In this document: piece after piece, positions 6,399 to 14,076 of the stretch
Numbering within the stretch: position 1 is the first letter of the stretch
How the letters are laid out: each line of letters begins with the position of its first letter
NCBI GenBank assembly: GCA_946481425.1
Contig: CAMLNT010000005.1
Span: 1-30,486, forward strand
Origin: an uncultured Brevundimonas sp.
GTDB taxonomy: Bacteria > Pseudomonadota > Alphaproteobacteria > Caulobacterales > Caulobacteraceae
Direction: 5' to 3'
Length of the DNA: 30,486 bases
Position numbers and translations under genes: made by a program
The notes under the pieces: generated by a model
Seen by the model: the letters and a program-made list of their open reading frames with translations, nothing else
Database searches by the model: none
What the model was told of the DNA's origin: nothing

Positions 6399-7889
6399 CT
6401 AGCCGCGTGGCTCGTAACGACCGGGTTGGGCGAGGTTGCCGAAACGGGTGGTGTTGGCGTCGAAGGAGACCTTCACCGTGCCGATCGGGCCGTGACGCTG
6501 CTTGCCGATGATGACTTCAGCCTTGCCGCGAACCTCATCCATGTCCTGTTGCCACTTGAGGTGATCCTCGGTGCCCTCGCGCGGCTCGGCACGGCCGAGA
6601 TAGTATTCCTCACGGTAGACGAACATGACGCAGTCCGCGTCTTGCTCGATCGAGCCGGATTCCCGCAGATCCGAGAGCTGGGGCCGCTTGTCGTCCCGGT
6701 TCTCGACCTGACGCGACAGCTGTGACAGGGCGATGATCGGCACGCTCAGTTCCTTGGCCAGGGCCTTGAGCGTCTGGGTGATCTCCGAGACCTCCTGCAC
6801 CCGGTTCATGTCGCGCTTGCCGTCACCGACGGCCGTCGCGAGCTGCAGGTAGTCAACCACGATCAGGTCGAGCCCCTGCTGAGCCCGCTTTAGGCGGCGC
6901 GCCCGGGCGGCCAGCTTGCCGATGGGCAGGCCACCGGTCGCGTCGATGAACAGGGGACTCTCGCCGATTTCGATGGCGGCGTCCCGGACACGGCCGAACT
7001 CCGAAGCATCGATCTCGCCCTTGCGCAGCTTGTCCGACGAGACGCCCGAGGCGTCGGCGAGAATACGCATGGCCAGCTGCTCGGCGCTCATTTCCAGCGA
7101 GTAGAAGGCGACCACACCGCCCGAGACCGTCTTGCGCCCTCCGTCGGGCGTCGGTTCCCAGCGGTAGTTGCGGGCCACGTTGAAGGCTATGTTGGTCGCG
7201 AGCGCGGTCTTGCCCATTGAGGGACGTCCCGCGAGGATCAACAGGTCCGAAGGGTGGAGCCCGCCGAGCTTCTGGTCGAGGTCCACCAGGCCCGTCGAGA
7301 GACCCGCGAGGCCGCCGTCTCGGTGGAATGCCTCCGCCGCCATATCAACTGCGCCGGAAAGCGCGTTGGAAAACGGCACAAATCCGGTCGAGGCCGCACC
7401 CGTTTCGGCAAGGGTGTAGAGCGACTGCTCCGCCAATTCGATCTGATCGCGGGCGCCCCGGTCAGGGTTTGGTGCGTCCTTGACGATGTCCCCGCCGATG
7501 CGGATCAGGTCGCGCCGCAGCGCCAGATCATAGACGATCCGCGCATAGTCCTGGGCATAGGCGCCCGGCGGCGCACGGTCCACGAGGTCTGCCAGATAGC
7601 GGATGCCACCCAGTTCCTCGAAGGCGGGATCGCGACGGAACCTCTCCACCAGGATGTTTGGATCGGCCAGCAGGCCTTGACGGATGTGGTCCTCGATCGC
7701 GTCGAAGAGCCGCTGATGGAACGGCTCGAAGAAGTGTTTGCCGGCCAGACGATCAGAAAGGCGTTCCGACACCTGGTTGTCGAACAGCAGCGCCCCCAGC
7801 ACGGCCTGCTCGGCCTCCAGGTTGTGAGGCAGGGCGGCGATATCGGGGTCGGACGCGGACGGTACGGGGGCGAGGGCGAGCGTGGTCAT
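6399..7889 (-). CDS. dnaB: Replicative DNA helicase DnaB
   Basis: The 496-residue protein unwinds the parental duplex at the replication fork as a hexamer. The N-terminal domain begins PHNLEAEQAVLGALLFDNQ (about residues 20-125). A linker leads to the RecA-like motor with Walker A GRPSMGKTAL (K227), the EMSAEQLAMR strand, Walker B LIVVDYLQL and the arginine-rich RESGSIEQDADCVMF. The end FDANTTRFGNLA is standard. There is no intein, and length is normal. Start ATG 7889 is the only methionine that keeps the conserved N-terminus; no clear Shine-Dalgarno precedes it. A perfect 12-bp palindrome lies one base upstream of the start codon. Confidence 0.97.
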   Translation of the reverse strand: MTTLALAPVPSASDPDIAALPHNLEAEQAVLGALLFDNQVSERLSDRLAGKHFFEPFHQRLFDAIEDHIRQGLLADPNILVERFRRDPAFEELGGIRYLADLVDRAPPGAYAQDYARIVYDLALRRDLIRIGGDIVKDAPNPDRGARDQIELAEQSLYTLAETGAASTGFVPFSNALSGAVDMAAEAFHRDGGLAGLSTGLVDLDQKLGGLHPSDLLILAGRPSMGKTALATNIAFNVARNYRWEPTPDGGRKTVSGGVVAFYSLEMSAEQLAMRILADASGVSSDKLRKGEIDASEFGRVRDAAIEIGESPLFIDATGGLPIGKLAARARRLKRAQQGLDLIVVDYLQLATAVGDGKRDMNRVQEVSEITQTLKALAKELSVPIIALSQLSRQVENRDDKRPQLSDLRESGSIEQDADCVMFVYREEYYLGRAEPREGTEDHLKWQQDMDEVRGKAEVIIGKQRHGPIGTVKVSFDANTTRFGNLAQPGRYEPRG

Positions 7890-7890
7890 G

Positions 7891-7902
7891 AGCGTTAACG
7901 CT
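7891..7902. promoter_or_regulatory. 12-bp perfect palindrome at the dnaB start
   Basis: AGCGTTAACGCT is an exact palindrome directly upstream of the dnaB ATG, in the place where a Shine-Dalgarno would sit. It contains GTTAAC, the core of CtrA half-sites, but lacks a second TTAA at seven bases. It could be an operator. Confidence 0.35.
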
Positions 7903-8023
7903 TTGGACCATGGGGCGCCGCAACGACAATCTCGGACGGAGCACCGCCTGTGTGCAGATTGGCCCGCGCTGTGGACACGGTGGAATTCCGTAGGCGGATC
8001 AGACCAGCGGCGAAGCGGCGCCG

Positions 8024-8776
8024 TCAGAACTGCTGGTACTGGCCGCCGAGTGTGTAGTTAAACCCGATCGGCAAGGCGTCGCGGATCTGGCTGAAGAAGA
8101 CCGCGACCTCGGCCAAGGTCGTCCGCGGCACATAGATCACGTCCATGCGGCGCAGGGCGACGTGTTCCATGTCGCTGCGCGACAGATCGATCGAGCGCAT
8201 CATGCGGCGGCCGCCAGGTCCGCGTCGGATCAGGCCGACCTCGTTGCGACGCCCGGAGGGAAGGAAGCCCCCCGCCATGATGACCGCCTGATAGGCGTCT
8301 ATGTCGCCCGGCATGTCGTAGACGCCCGGATTACGGACTTCGCCGTCGACCCAGACCTTGAGCGGGCCAGCCTGGCGCAGGACGACTTCCACCTCGGGTC
8401 GGCGCAGGACAGGCGTGTAGGCCTCGACCAGGGCGTACTCGAGCTCGCTGATCGAGCGGTCGGCGGCCATAACCTGACCGATCAGGGGCATGGCGATGCG
8501 GCCATCCGGACCCACCGTCAGCTGCTGATTAAGTTCCGGGGCCGTGGGCGTGCGCACATCGATCTGATCGCCTGGATAGAGCAGGTATTCCGGCTCGTCC
8601 TCGGACCAGTCCGAGAAACCAATGTCGGTGAATCCACTGACGGATGATCCGCCTGGGCCGCCGGGACGCCCGAGGCCGGGCAGGGGATAACGCGAATAGC
8701 CGCCGCCTCCGCCGCAAGCGGCGGTGAGCGCCGATCCGGCGATCAGGGCAAGGAGGGCGCGACGATCCGAATCCAT
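8024..8776 (-). CDS. hfsD: Holdfast polysaccharide export protein HfsD (Wza-type lipoprotein)
   Basis: The 250-residue protein is a polysaccharide export (Wza-like) outer-membrane component. The N-terminus has a twin arginine (DRRALLALIAGSALTAAC) and a possible lipobox ending at C21, then a glycine-rich linker. The Poly_export domain runs about residues 60-145 (YLLYPGDQIDVRTP, VGPDGRIAMPLIGQV), followed by an SLBB-type domain (VDGEVRNPGVYDMPG, AVIMAGGFL). It is shorter than E. coli Wza and lacks an obvious long C-terminal amphipathic helix. It diverges from hfsA across a 93-base gap with CtrA-like sites. Identification as HfsD rests on the surrounding holdfast set, since the family alone would only say export protein. 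Confidence 0.88.
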   Translation of the reverse strand: MDSDRRALLALIAGSALTAACGGGGGYSRYPLPGLGRPGGPGGSSVSGFTDIGFSDWSEDEPEYLLYPGDQIDVRTPTAPELNQQLTVGPDGRIAMPLIGQVMAADRSISELEYALVEAYTPVLRRPEVEVVLRQAGPLKVWVDGEVRNPGVYDMPGDIDAYQAVIMAGGFLPSGRRNEVGLIRRGPGGRRMMRSIDLSRSDMEHVALRRMDVIYVPRTTLAEVAVFFSQIRDALPIGFNYTLGGQYQQF

Positions 8777-8822
8777 GACGTCCGTCGAGTGATTGAACAG
8801 TGTTGAGCCTTAACGCCAAACC

Positions 8823-8838
8823 GTAACCAGCAGTTAAC
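8823..8838 (+). promoter_or_regulatory. Candidate CtrA-binding site between hfsD and hfsA
   Basis: GTAA (8823-8826), seven bases, then TTAAC (8834-8838) matches the CtrA consensus TTAA-N7-TTAAC at all but one position. It lies 47 bases from the hfsD start and about 32 bases from the hfsA start, so it could act on both. CtrA is the cell-cycle master regulator of Caulobacterales. Confidence 0.45.
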
Positions 8839-8863
8839 GACCGGGCCCCAAAGGTGGGTTGCG

Positions 8864-8871
8864 TTAACCAT
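8864..8871 (+). promoter_or_regulatory. Candidate CtrA half-site TTAACCAT at the hfsA start
   Basis: TTAACCAT is the classical CtrA half-site and here overlaps the first candidate hfsA ATG (8870). If it is functional, translation of hfsA may really begin at ATG 8891 or later. A second TTAAC lies at 8810-8814. Confidence 0.35.
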
Positions 8872-10369
8872 GCGGCGAGTCGGGCGATCCATGCCTTCCA
8901 CGGGCCAGTCGGGCGTTTATGAAGGGGGCCGGGCTCGGCTCACCTGGTCGTCTCGGCCTCGCCATGGCTGGGACGACATGGTCACGCTCATGTGGCGTGA
9001 GCGGCTGCTGATCGTCGTCGTCTTTGCGGTGCTTTTCGCGCTCGGGGCCTTGGGCGCTCTGATGCTCCCCAAGACCTACACGGCCTATTCCAGCCTGCTG
9101 GTCCAGCTGAGCCAGGAATATGTCTATGAGCCCCGCGCCGGCGACGCCGCCCGCGGCGCGATCCCGGAGATGACCGATGTGGTCCAGGCCGAGGCCGCGA
9201 TTCTGACGAGCGCCGGACTGCATCAGCGCGTCGTACGCGAGATGGGCGCTGATGTGGTGCTCGGCGAAGGCGCGCGCGGAACCCCCGAGGCGCGCGAGGC
9301 CGACGCCGTCATCGCCATGGGCCGAAGCCTCGAAGTGGCTACGGCGCCGGATACCGGTGTGGTCCAGCTGTCCTATCAGCACGGGGACGCCCAGACCGCC
9401 TCGGCGATCCTGAACCAGATCGTCGACACCTATATGGATTATCGCCGCGAGGTGTTCCGCGACACGACGACTCCTCTGCTGGCCGAGCAGCGCGACTCGA
9501 TCGAGCGCCAGCTGGACGACGCAGATCAGGCCTACGAGCAGTTTCTGGACGACAACGATCTGGGTGATTTCGCCATCGAGCGGGAGGCTGTCGGTGGCAG
9601 CTACCAGACCGTCTTTGCCGAACGGCTGTCCATCGAGGCCCAGCTCAGGCAGGCGGACAGCCGTTTGGCGGCGTTACGCGCTGAAATGGCGTCTATCCCG
9701 GCGCAGATCACCCTGCAGCAGGACCTGAACCTGTCGGTCCACGACCAGCTGCTGACGGCGCGCGCCGAGCGCGAGACCCTGCTGTCTCGCTATCAGCCCG
9801 ACTCACAGCCGGTGCGCGACATCGACGCGCGCATCTCGCAGCTTGAGGCCTTCGTGAACTCCGGCGACGGCACCGGCGTGACGGCGCAGCGTCAGGGGCC
9901 CAATCCAGTCTGGCAGGACCTCGAAATGGACCGTGTCCGCGCCCAGGCCGAGCGCGACTCGCTTGCGGCGCGCCATGCCGTTCTTACCCGGCAGCTGCAG
10001 GAGCTGGAAGATCGCCAGTCGCGACTGGTCGAACTGGAGAGTCGCAATGGCGCCCTGGCGGCGGACCGGGAAGTCCTGTCGACCACATACCGGGATTTCG
10101 CCGCCCGCCAGGCCCAGTCACGCGCCTCGGCAGATCTCGCGCGCGGCGGCGCCGACAGCATCCGCATCATTGCCGCCGCCAATCCGCCCGACCGTCCCTC
10201 GAGCCTGCGAAAGCCGGTGCTGGTCCTCGCCTTCCTGTTCGCCGCCTTCACCGCGCTCTGCGCCGGGCTGCTTCGGGTGTTTCTGGGGCGACGTTTCGTG
10301 ACGGCCGGCTCGGCTTCGCGCACGCTCGATCTGCCGGTCCTGGCGGTCGCGCCATCGAAGGGGCGCTAG
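8870..10369 (+). CDS. hfsA: Holdfast polysaccharide co-polymerase HfsA (Wzz/Wzc-like)
   Basis: The 499-residue inner-membrane protein has the Wzz layout: a first membrane segment LLIVVVFAVLFALGALGALM (about residues 45-65), a long periplasmic coiled-coil region rich in Gln/Glu/Arg (about 150-440), and a second membrane segment VLVLAFLFAAFTALCAGLL near the C-terminus (about 455-480). There is no fused cytoplasmic kinase domain; that role falls to the separate hfsB product. It controls polymer length and links polymerase to the export channel HfsD. The start is uncertain: ATG 8870 gives the longest form, while ATG 8891 or 8978 also fit. It leads a plus-strand operon hfsA-hfsB-hfsC. Confidence 0.88.
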   Translation: MRRVGRSMPSTGQSGVYEGGRARLTWSSRPRHGWDDMVTLMWRERLLIVVVFAVLFALGALGALMLPKTYTAYSSLLVQLSQEYVYEPRAGDAARGAIPEMTDVVQAEAAILTSAGLHQRVVREMGADVVLGEGARGTPEAREADAVIAMGRSLEVATAPDTGVVQLSYQHGDAQTASAILNQIVDTYMDYRREVFRDTTTPLLAEQRDSIERQLDDADQAYEQFLDDNDLGDFAIEREAVGGSYQTVFAERLSIEAQLRQADSRLAALRAEMASIPAQITLQQDLNLSVHDQLLTARAERETLLSRYQPDSQPVRDIDARISQLEAFVNSGDGTGVTAQRQGPNPVWQDLEMDRVRAQAERDSLAARHAVLTRQLQELEDRQSRLVELESRNGALAADREVLSTTYRDFAARQAQSRASADLARGGADSIRIIAAANPPDRPSSLRKPVLVLAFLFAAFTALCAGLLRVFLGRRFVTAGSASRTLDLPVLAVAPSKGR

Positions 10370-10404
10370 CCCGTGGCCGTGCTAGCCTTCGCGTCGAACG
10401 GCGC

Positions 10405-11124
10405 GTGGATTGTGATTCGACCATGGTGGACCTGACGCACGAGATGGCCGCCCTGTGGGCGGCGCTCGGTCCCGGCCGCCCCGACCGCGGTCGTGTGATC
10501 CAATTCATTGCCGCAACCTCCGGCGAGGGGACGTCGACCGTCGCGCGCGAGTTCGCGCGCCTGGCCGCCGTGCGGGCGCGCAAGCCAGTCTGGCTCGTGG
10601 ACGCTGACCTCTCGACCCAGACCCAGCAGGCCGAGGTGGCCCGAGACGCTGAACGCTTTGGAGGCCTTGGCAAGGCCGCCGCCGCCTCGCCCAACGGCTC
10701 GTGCTTCTTCACGGTGCAGCCGGCCCTGCGAGGCCGGGACGGCCGCCAGATCGCCGACGCCCGGCTGCTGTCCGCGCGGCCATGCCTGGGGCGCCGCCTG
10801 TGGGTGACGGGCTTTCGTGGCGACGTGCTGAAGGCGGGACAACGGGCGGTCGCCTTGCCGCGAGGGAACTACTGGGACGCCATGCGCCGCCATGCCGAGA
10901 CGCTGGTGGTCGATGCGCCGGCGGCGGATCGGACCGACTTCGGCCTCACCCTCGCGCCCTTCGCCGACACGGTTGTGCTGGTCGTGGCCGCCGAGAGCGC
11001 GGACGCCTCGGCGGGCGCAGCCCTGAGGGATGAACTGGAGCGGTCGGGCGCGCGCTGCGCCGGGCTGGTGTTCAACCGGGCGCAGGTCGAGCCGCCGGCC
11101 TTCCTGCGACGTGTGATGGGATGA
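10405..11124 (+). CDS. hfsB: Holdfast synthesis protein HfsB (BY-kinase-like P-loop protein with altered Walker A)
   Basis: The 239-residue protein has the fold of bacterial tyrosine kinases of the CpsD/Wzc cytoplasmic type. Walker A' is VWLVDADLS and Walker B is ETLVVDAP. The Walker A loop reads TSGEGTSTVA: the position of the essential lysine in GxGK[ST] is T43. No tyrosine-rich tail is present; the protein ends PPAFLRRVMG. It is therefore probably not an active autokinase, but a structural partner of HfsA. The start is GTG 10405 or ATG 10423; neither has a strong ribosome-binding site. It follows hfsA by 35 bases and overlaps hfsC by ATGA (11121-11124). Confidence 0.82.
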   Translation: MDCDSTMVDLTHEMAALWAALGPGRPDRGRVIQFIAATSGEGTSTVAREFARLAAVRARKPVWLVDADLSTQTQQAEVARDAERFGGLGKAAAASPNGSCFFTVQPALRGRDGRQIADARLLSARPCLGRRLWVTGFRGDVLKAGQRAVALPRGNYWDAMRRHAETLVVDAPAADRTDFGLTLAPFADTVVLVVAAESADASAGAALRDELERSGARCAGLVFNRAQVEPPAFLRRVMG

Positions 11125-12422
11125 CGACCGCGGCCTGGCCGCTCGCGCAGGGCGTCGCGCGCGTTCAGGCCCGCTCGACGCTGATGGACGTGCTCGCCTT
11201 CGGGGCTGGCGTCTTCATCCTCTTCATCTATTCGCAGGCCTGGCTGGCGCCGCTGATCAACTACGGGGATGCGACGGCCGCGGGTCCGCTGATCCGCCTG
11301 ATCTACTTCCCGGCCTATGCAGCCAGCATCTTCCTCGTAGCCACGGCCCTTCCGAAGACAATCGAGGGGTTCGTGCGGTCGCCGCTACTGGTGCTTCTTC
11401 TGCTGCTGGTGGCGGCGTCCTGGTTCTGGTCCGTCGATCCATCGGCGACCGTCCGCCGTTTCGTCGCGCTCGGCTTCACGACACTTGGCGGCGTGGCCCT
11501 GGCCGCTCGTTTCCGCTGGCCGACGCTGACCGAGGTCTGCGCCGCGACCTTTGCCATGCTCGCCGTTGCCTCGGTGATCGTTGCGCTGGTGAAGCCGGAA
11601 TGGGGGCGGATGTCTGACCTGTTCCCCGGCGCCTGGCGCGGCCTGTGGCTTGAGAAGAACAACCTCGGCGGCAACATGACCGTGGGCTTCGGCTTCTGTG
11701 CTGCGGCGGCGGCGCTGGTTCCCAAGCGGCGGGCGCTCTGGGCCGGGGCGGCCTTGCTCTGCATCGGACTCGTGGGGGTTTCGACGTCAAAGACCGCGCT
11801 GGTGGTGCTGGCGCTGATGCTCGGCTGCCTGATGTTCGTCTGGCTGGTCCGGCGCGGGCCCGCGATCGGCGTGGCCATGGCCTGGGTCGCAGCTGTCGGG
11901 ATCATGCTGGTCGTGGCCATGGGGGTAGGCGCGGCCGATGCGGTTTTCGAATTTCTGGGCAAGGACGCGACCCTGACGGGCCGGACCGAGATCTGGGACG
12001 GGATCACCAGGGTCATGCAGGGGCACGCCTGGACCGGCTTCGGCTACGGGGCGATCTGGGATGACACCGACCCCTATGCGCCTTTGGCCTGGATCACCCA
12101 CTACGCGAACTTCCGGGCAGGCCACGCTCACAACGGCTGGATGGAGATATGGGTCAACATCGGCCTGGTCGGCGTGATCGCCTTCGGCTTCTGGTTCATC
12201 GAGACATGGTTCCGGACGATCTGGACGACCTTCGCGGGCGGTCAGGGGGCGTGGGTGGCTCTGCCGTTCGTCGCCGCCTATTCGATCGCGATGCTGACCG
12301 AGAGCATCACCCTCACCTGGCACGACATGCGCTGGGTCCTGTTCGTGATGGTGGCGGTCAAGCTGGCGCTGGGCGCCGATCAGCTGGACCGCTGGGCTCG
12401 TCTGAGCTCGGCCAGACCATAG
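11121..12422 (+). CDS. hfsC: Holdfast polysaccharide polymerase HfsC (Wzy/O-antigen ligase family)
   Basis: The 433-residue protein is a polytopic membrane protein with about ten hydrophobic segments, beginning LMDVLAFGAGVFILFIYSQ. The O-antigen ligase/polymerase signature WLEKNNLGGNM sits after the central helices, followed by the periplasmic loop with LTGRTEIWDG and GFGYGAIW and the conserved histidines in FRAGHAHNGWMEIWVNIG. It joins flipped repeat units into the holdfast polymer. It is translationally coupled to hfsB. Its last 43 bases overlap the end of the convergent hfsG gene, and no terminator separates the two operons. Confidence 0.88.
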   Translation: MTTAAWPLAQGVARVQARSTLMDVLAFGAGVFILFIYSQAWLAPLINYGDATAAGPLIRLIYFPAYAASIFLVATALPKTIEGFVRSPLLVLLLLLVAASWFWSVDPSATVRRFVALGFTTLGGVALAARFRWPTLTEVCAATFAMLAVASVIVALVKPEWGRMSDLFPGAWRGLWLEKNNLGGNMTVGFGFCAAAAALVPKRRALWAGAALLCIGLVGVSTSKTALVVLALMLGCLMFVWLVRRGPAIGVAMAWVAAVGIMLVVAMGVGAADAVFEFLGKDATLTGRTEIWDGITRVMQGHAWTGFGYGAIWDDTDPYAPLAWITHYANFRAGHAHNGWMEIWVNIGLVGVIAFGFWFIETWFRTIWTTFAGGQGAWVALPFVAAYSIAMLTESITLTWHDMRWVLFVMVAVKLALGADQLDRWARLSSARP

Positions 12423-13315
12423 AGCTTGGGCTCGAACGGCTTCATCCAGAACAATTTTCCGAGGCCCCGCACAGCCTTGTCCGTCCAGTCGGCGCGAGCG
12501 GCGCGCCCGGTGAGCCACTGGCCGGCGGCGACCAGCCCGAAGACAATCGACTGGCCCGCCCCGATCACCATCCAGCGAGCAAGAGTTGGCCAGTCGCGCT
12601 CTCGCGCGGCTTTCTGGCTGGGGCCCTGGCCGAAGGCGAAGGCGCGGGTCAGGGCATAGGAGAGGTTGGCCCGGTGGGCAGGCGCCGCCTCATCGACCCA
12701 GGCTTGGGCTGCCCATCCAAAGACGACGCCGCGCGACGCCAAGGCCTGGAACAGGGCGTCGTCCTCGCCGCCAGTCTGGTCGGTGTCGATGTCGAACGGC
12801 GCCGGGCCGGCGAGTGTGGTGGAGCGCAGGAAGAGGGCGTTGCCGCAGCCATACGGCTCGTCGACGATCTGATCGGCCTCAGGCCCTGGACGGCTGAAAA
12901 AGCGCTCCAGATAAGGTTGCTCCCACGCCCGGGCCGAAGGCGCTCTGCCCTGGATCGGACCAAACACCACATCGGCGTTCAAACGGTCGCGCGCGTCGAC
13001 GAGCGCGGTCAGCCAGCCCGGCGAAGCGACCTCATCGTCATCGAGAAACGCGATGAGATCGGCGTCGGTCGCGGCCAGCGCCGCGTTGCGGGCGGTGGCG
13101 ACCCCGGGCTTTGGCGCATGGACGTAGACGATGGGAAACGACGCCTGGCGAGCCAGCGCCTCGACCTGGAGGCGGGCCGAGCCGTCGGGGTCATTGTCGG
13201 CGACCACAAGGCTGTCAGGGCGCGCGTGGACGCCCGTCTGGACCATGACCGAGCGGATGGCCCGCTCGAGTTCAACGGGCCGCCGCAGGGTGGGGATGAT
13301 GACCGAGAGGGTCAC
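12380..13315 (-). CDS. hfsG: Family-2 glycosyltransferase HfsG
   Basis: The 311-residue GT-A glycosyltransferase opens TLSVIIPTLRRPVELERAI, with nucleotide-binding VVADNDPDGS (about 37-46), the DxD-like metal site FLDDDE (D92-D94) and the GGEDDALFQAL acid motif. One hydrophobic stretch near the C-terminus (WMVIGAGQSIVFGLVAAGQW) may touch the membrane. The frame stays open far upstream, but GTG 13315 starts the conserved domain and overlaps the hfsH stop as GTGA (13312-13315). In Caulobacter HfsG adds sugars to the lipid-linked repeat unit; the same role is inferred here. It is the last gene of the hfsE-F-GT-H-G run, and its tail overlaps hfsC. Confidence 0.85.
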   Translation of the reverse strand: MTLSVIIPTLRRPVELERAIRSVMVQTGVHARPDSLVVADNDPDGSARLQVEALARQASFPIVYVHAPKPGVATARNAALAATDADLIAFLDDDEVASPGWLTALVDARDRLNADVVFGPIQGRAPSARAWEQPYLERFFSRPGPEADQIVDEPYGCGNALFLRSTTLAGPAPFDIDTDQTGGEDDALFQALASRGVVFGWAAQAWVDEAAPAHRANLSYALTRAFAFGQGPSQKAARERDWPTLARWMVIGAGQSIVFGLVAAGQWLTGRAARADWTDKAVRGLGKLFWMKPFEPKLYGLAELRRAQRSS

Positions 13316-14076
13316 ACCGGGTCCTGAAGGCGTTCCAACACCTCGGCGACCGTGGCGATTTCGGCGCCGCCGGCTTTCGCGCACTGGATCAGGTTCTGGA
13401 GCGCTTCGGGCGTGCAACCCCAGGCGGAAGGGTCTGGACGCACGTCGTGTGTGTACAGGATCACCCAGGCCTTGCTGGCCAGGGCACGGTCGATCCAGCG
13501 GGCGGCGTTCGCCTCTCCGTCGGGCCCTTCGATACCGACAGCCGGCAGCAGGTTCAGGTCCGCACCCTGTCGAACCAGACCGGGGTGCAGCCCCCTGAGA
13601 GAGCCGTAGCGATCCTGCAGCACCGCCTTCGCCTGTGGCGAGACGTCCCCGTAGGGATAGGCGAAGTTCCGGATGGACAGGCCAGCCGCGGTCAGGGCTG
13701 CGCGATTGCGGTCTACATCGGTGGTGATCGCCGGCCCGGCGGCCTGGCCGCAGTCGAGATGGCTGTAGGTGTGACACGCGATTTCATGGCCTCGCGCGGC
13801 GAGAGCGCTATATCCCGCGGTGTCCCCATAGACGCCCATCGGGCCGTCGCGGTTGTCGAGCCCAGCGCAGGCGTAGAAGGTGCCCCGGACGCCCTCGGCT
13901 TCGAGCACCCGCGCGCCGGCTTCGACGGCCGACAGCGGTGCGTCGTCAAACGTTATCGAGACGATCGGACGATCAATCATTGAACGAAGTGGGCGGCGAT
14001 GAACGAGCCGGGCCCATCGGCGACGCAGCTTGCCCTTCAGCGAACGGTCGGCGGAGTAAGCCTCGAAAGGCTCCAT
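13312..14076 (-). CDS. hfsH: Holdfast polysaccharide deacetylase HfsH (CE4)
   Basis: The 254-residue protein is a carbohydrate esterase family 4 deacetylase. Motif 1 is SITFDDAP (D44, D45; most CE4 enzymes have TFDDG), motif 2 is the zinc-binding HEIACHTYSH (H102, H106) and motif 3 is RNFAYPYGD. It has no signal peptide, which fits the cytoplasmic action reported for Caulobacter HfsH on N-acetylglucosamine units; deacetylation makes the holdfast adhesive and cohesive. The frame is open to 14184, but ATG 14076 overlaps the upstream glycosyltransferase stop as ATGA and begins a sensible N-terminus (MEPFEAYSADRSLKG). The downstream overlap with hfsG indicates coupled translation. Confidence 0.88.
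   Translation of the reverse strand: MEPFEAYSADRSLKGKLRRRWARLVHRRPLRSMIDRPIVSITFDDAPLSAVEAGARVLEAEGVRGTFYACAGLDNRDGPMGVYGDTAGYSALAARGHEIACHTYSHLDCGQAAGPAITTDVDRNRAALTAAGLSIRNFAYPYGDVSPQAKAVLQDRYGSLRGLHPGLVRQGADLNLLPAVGIEGPDGEANAARWIDRALASKAWVILYTHDVRPDPSAWGCTPEALQNLIQCAKAGGAEIATVAEVLERLQDPV

Noticed and set aside
7970..7978. TGTGGACAC, a DnaA-box-like sequence upstream of dnaB
   Set aside because: It matches the DnaA box at too few positions and stands alone; no cluster or AT-rich unwinding region suggests an origin.
13316..13777. N-terminal extension of the hfsG frame
   Set aside because: It lies over hfsH in another frame, has no family similarity, and GTG 13315 begins exactly at the GT2 domain.
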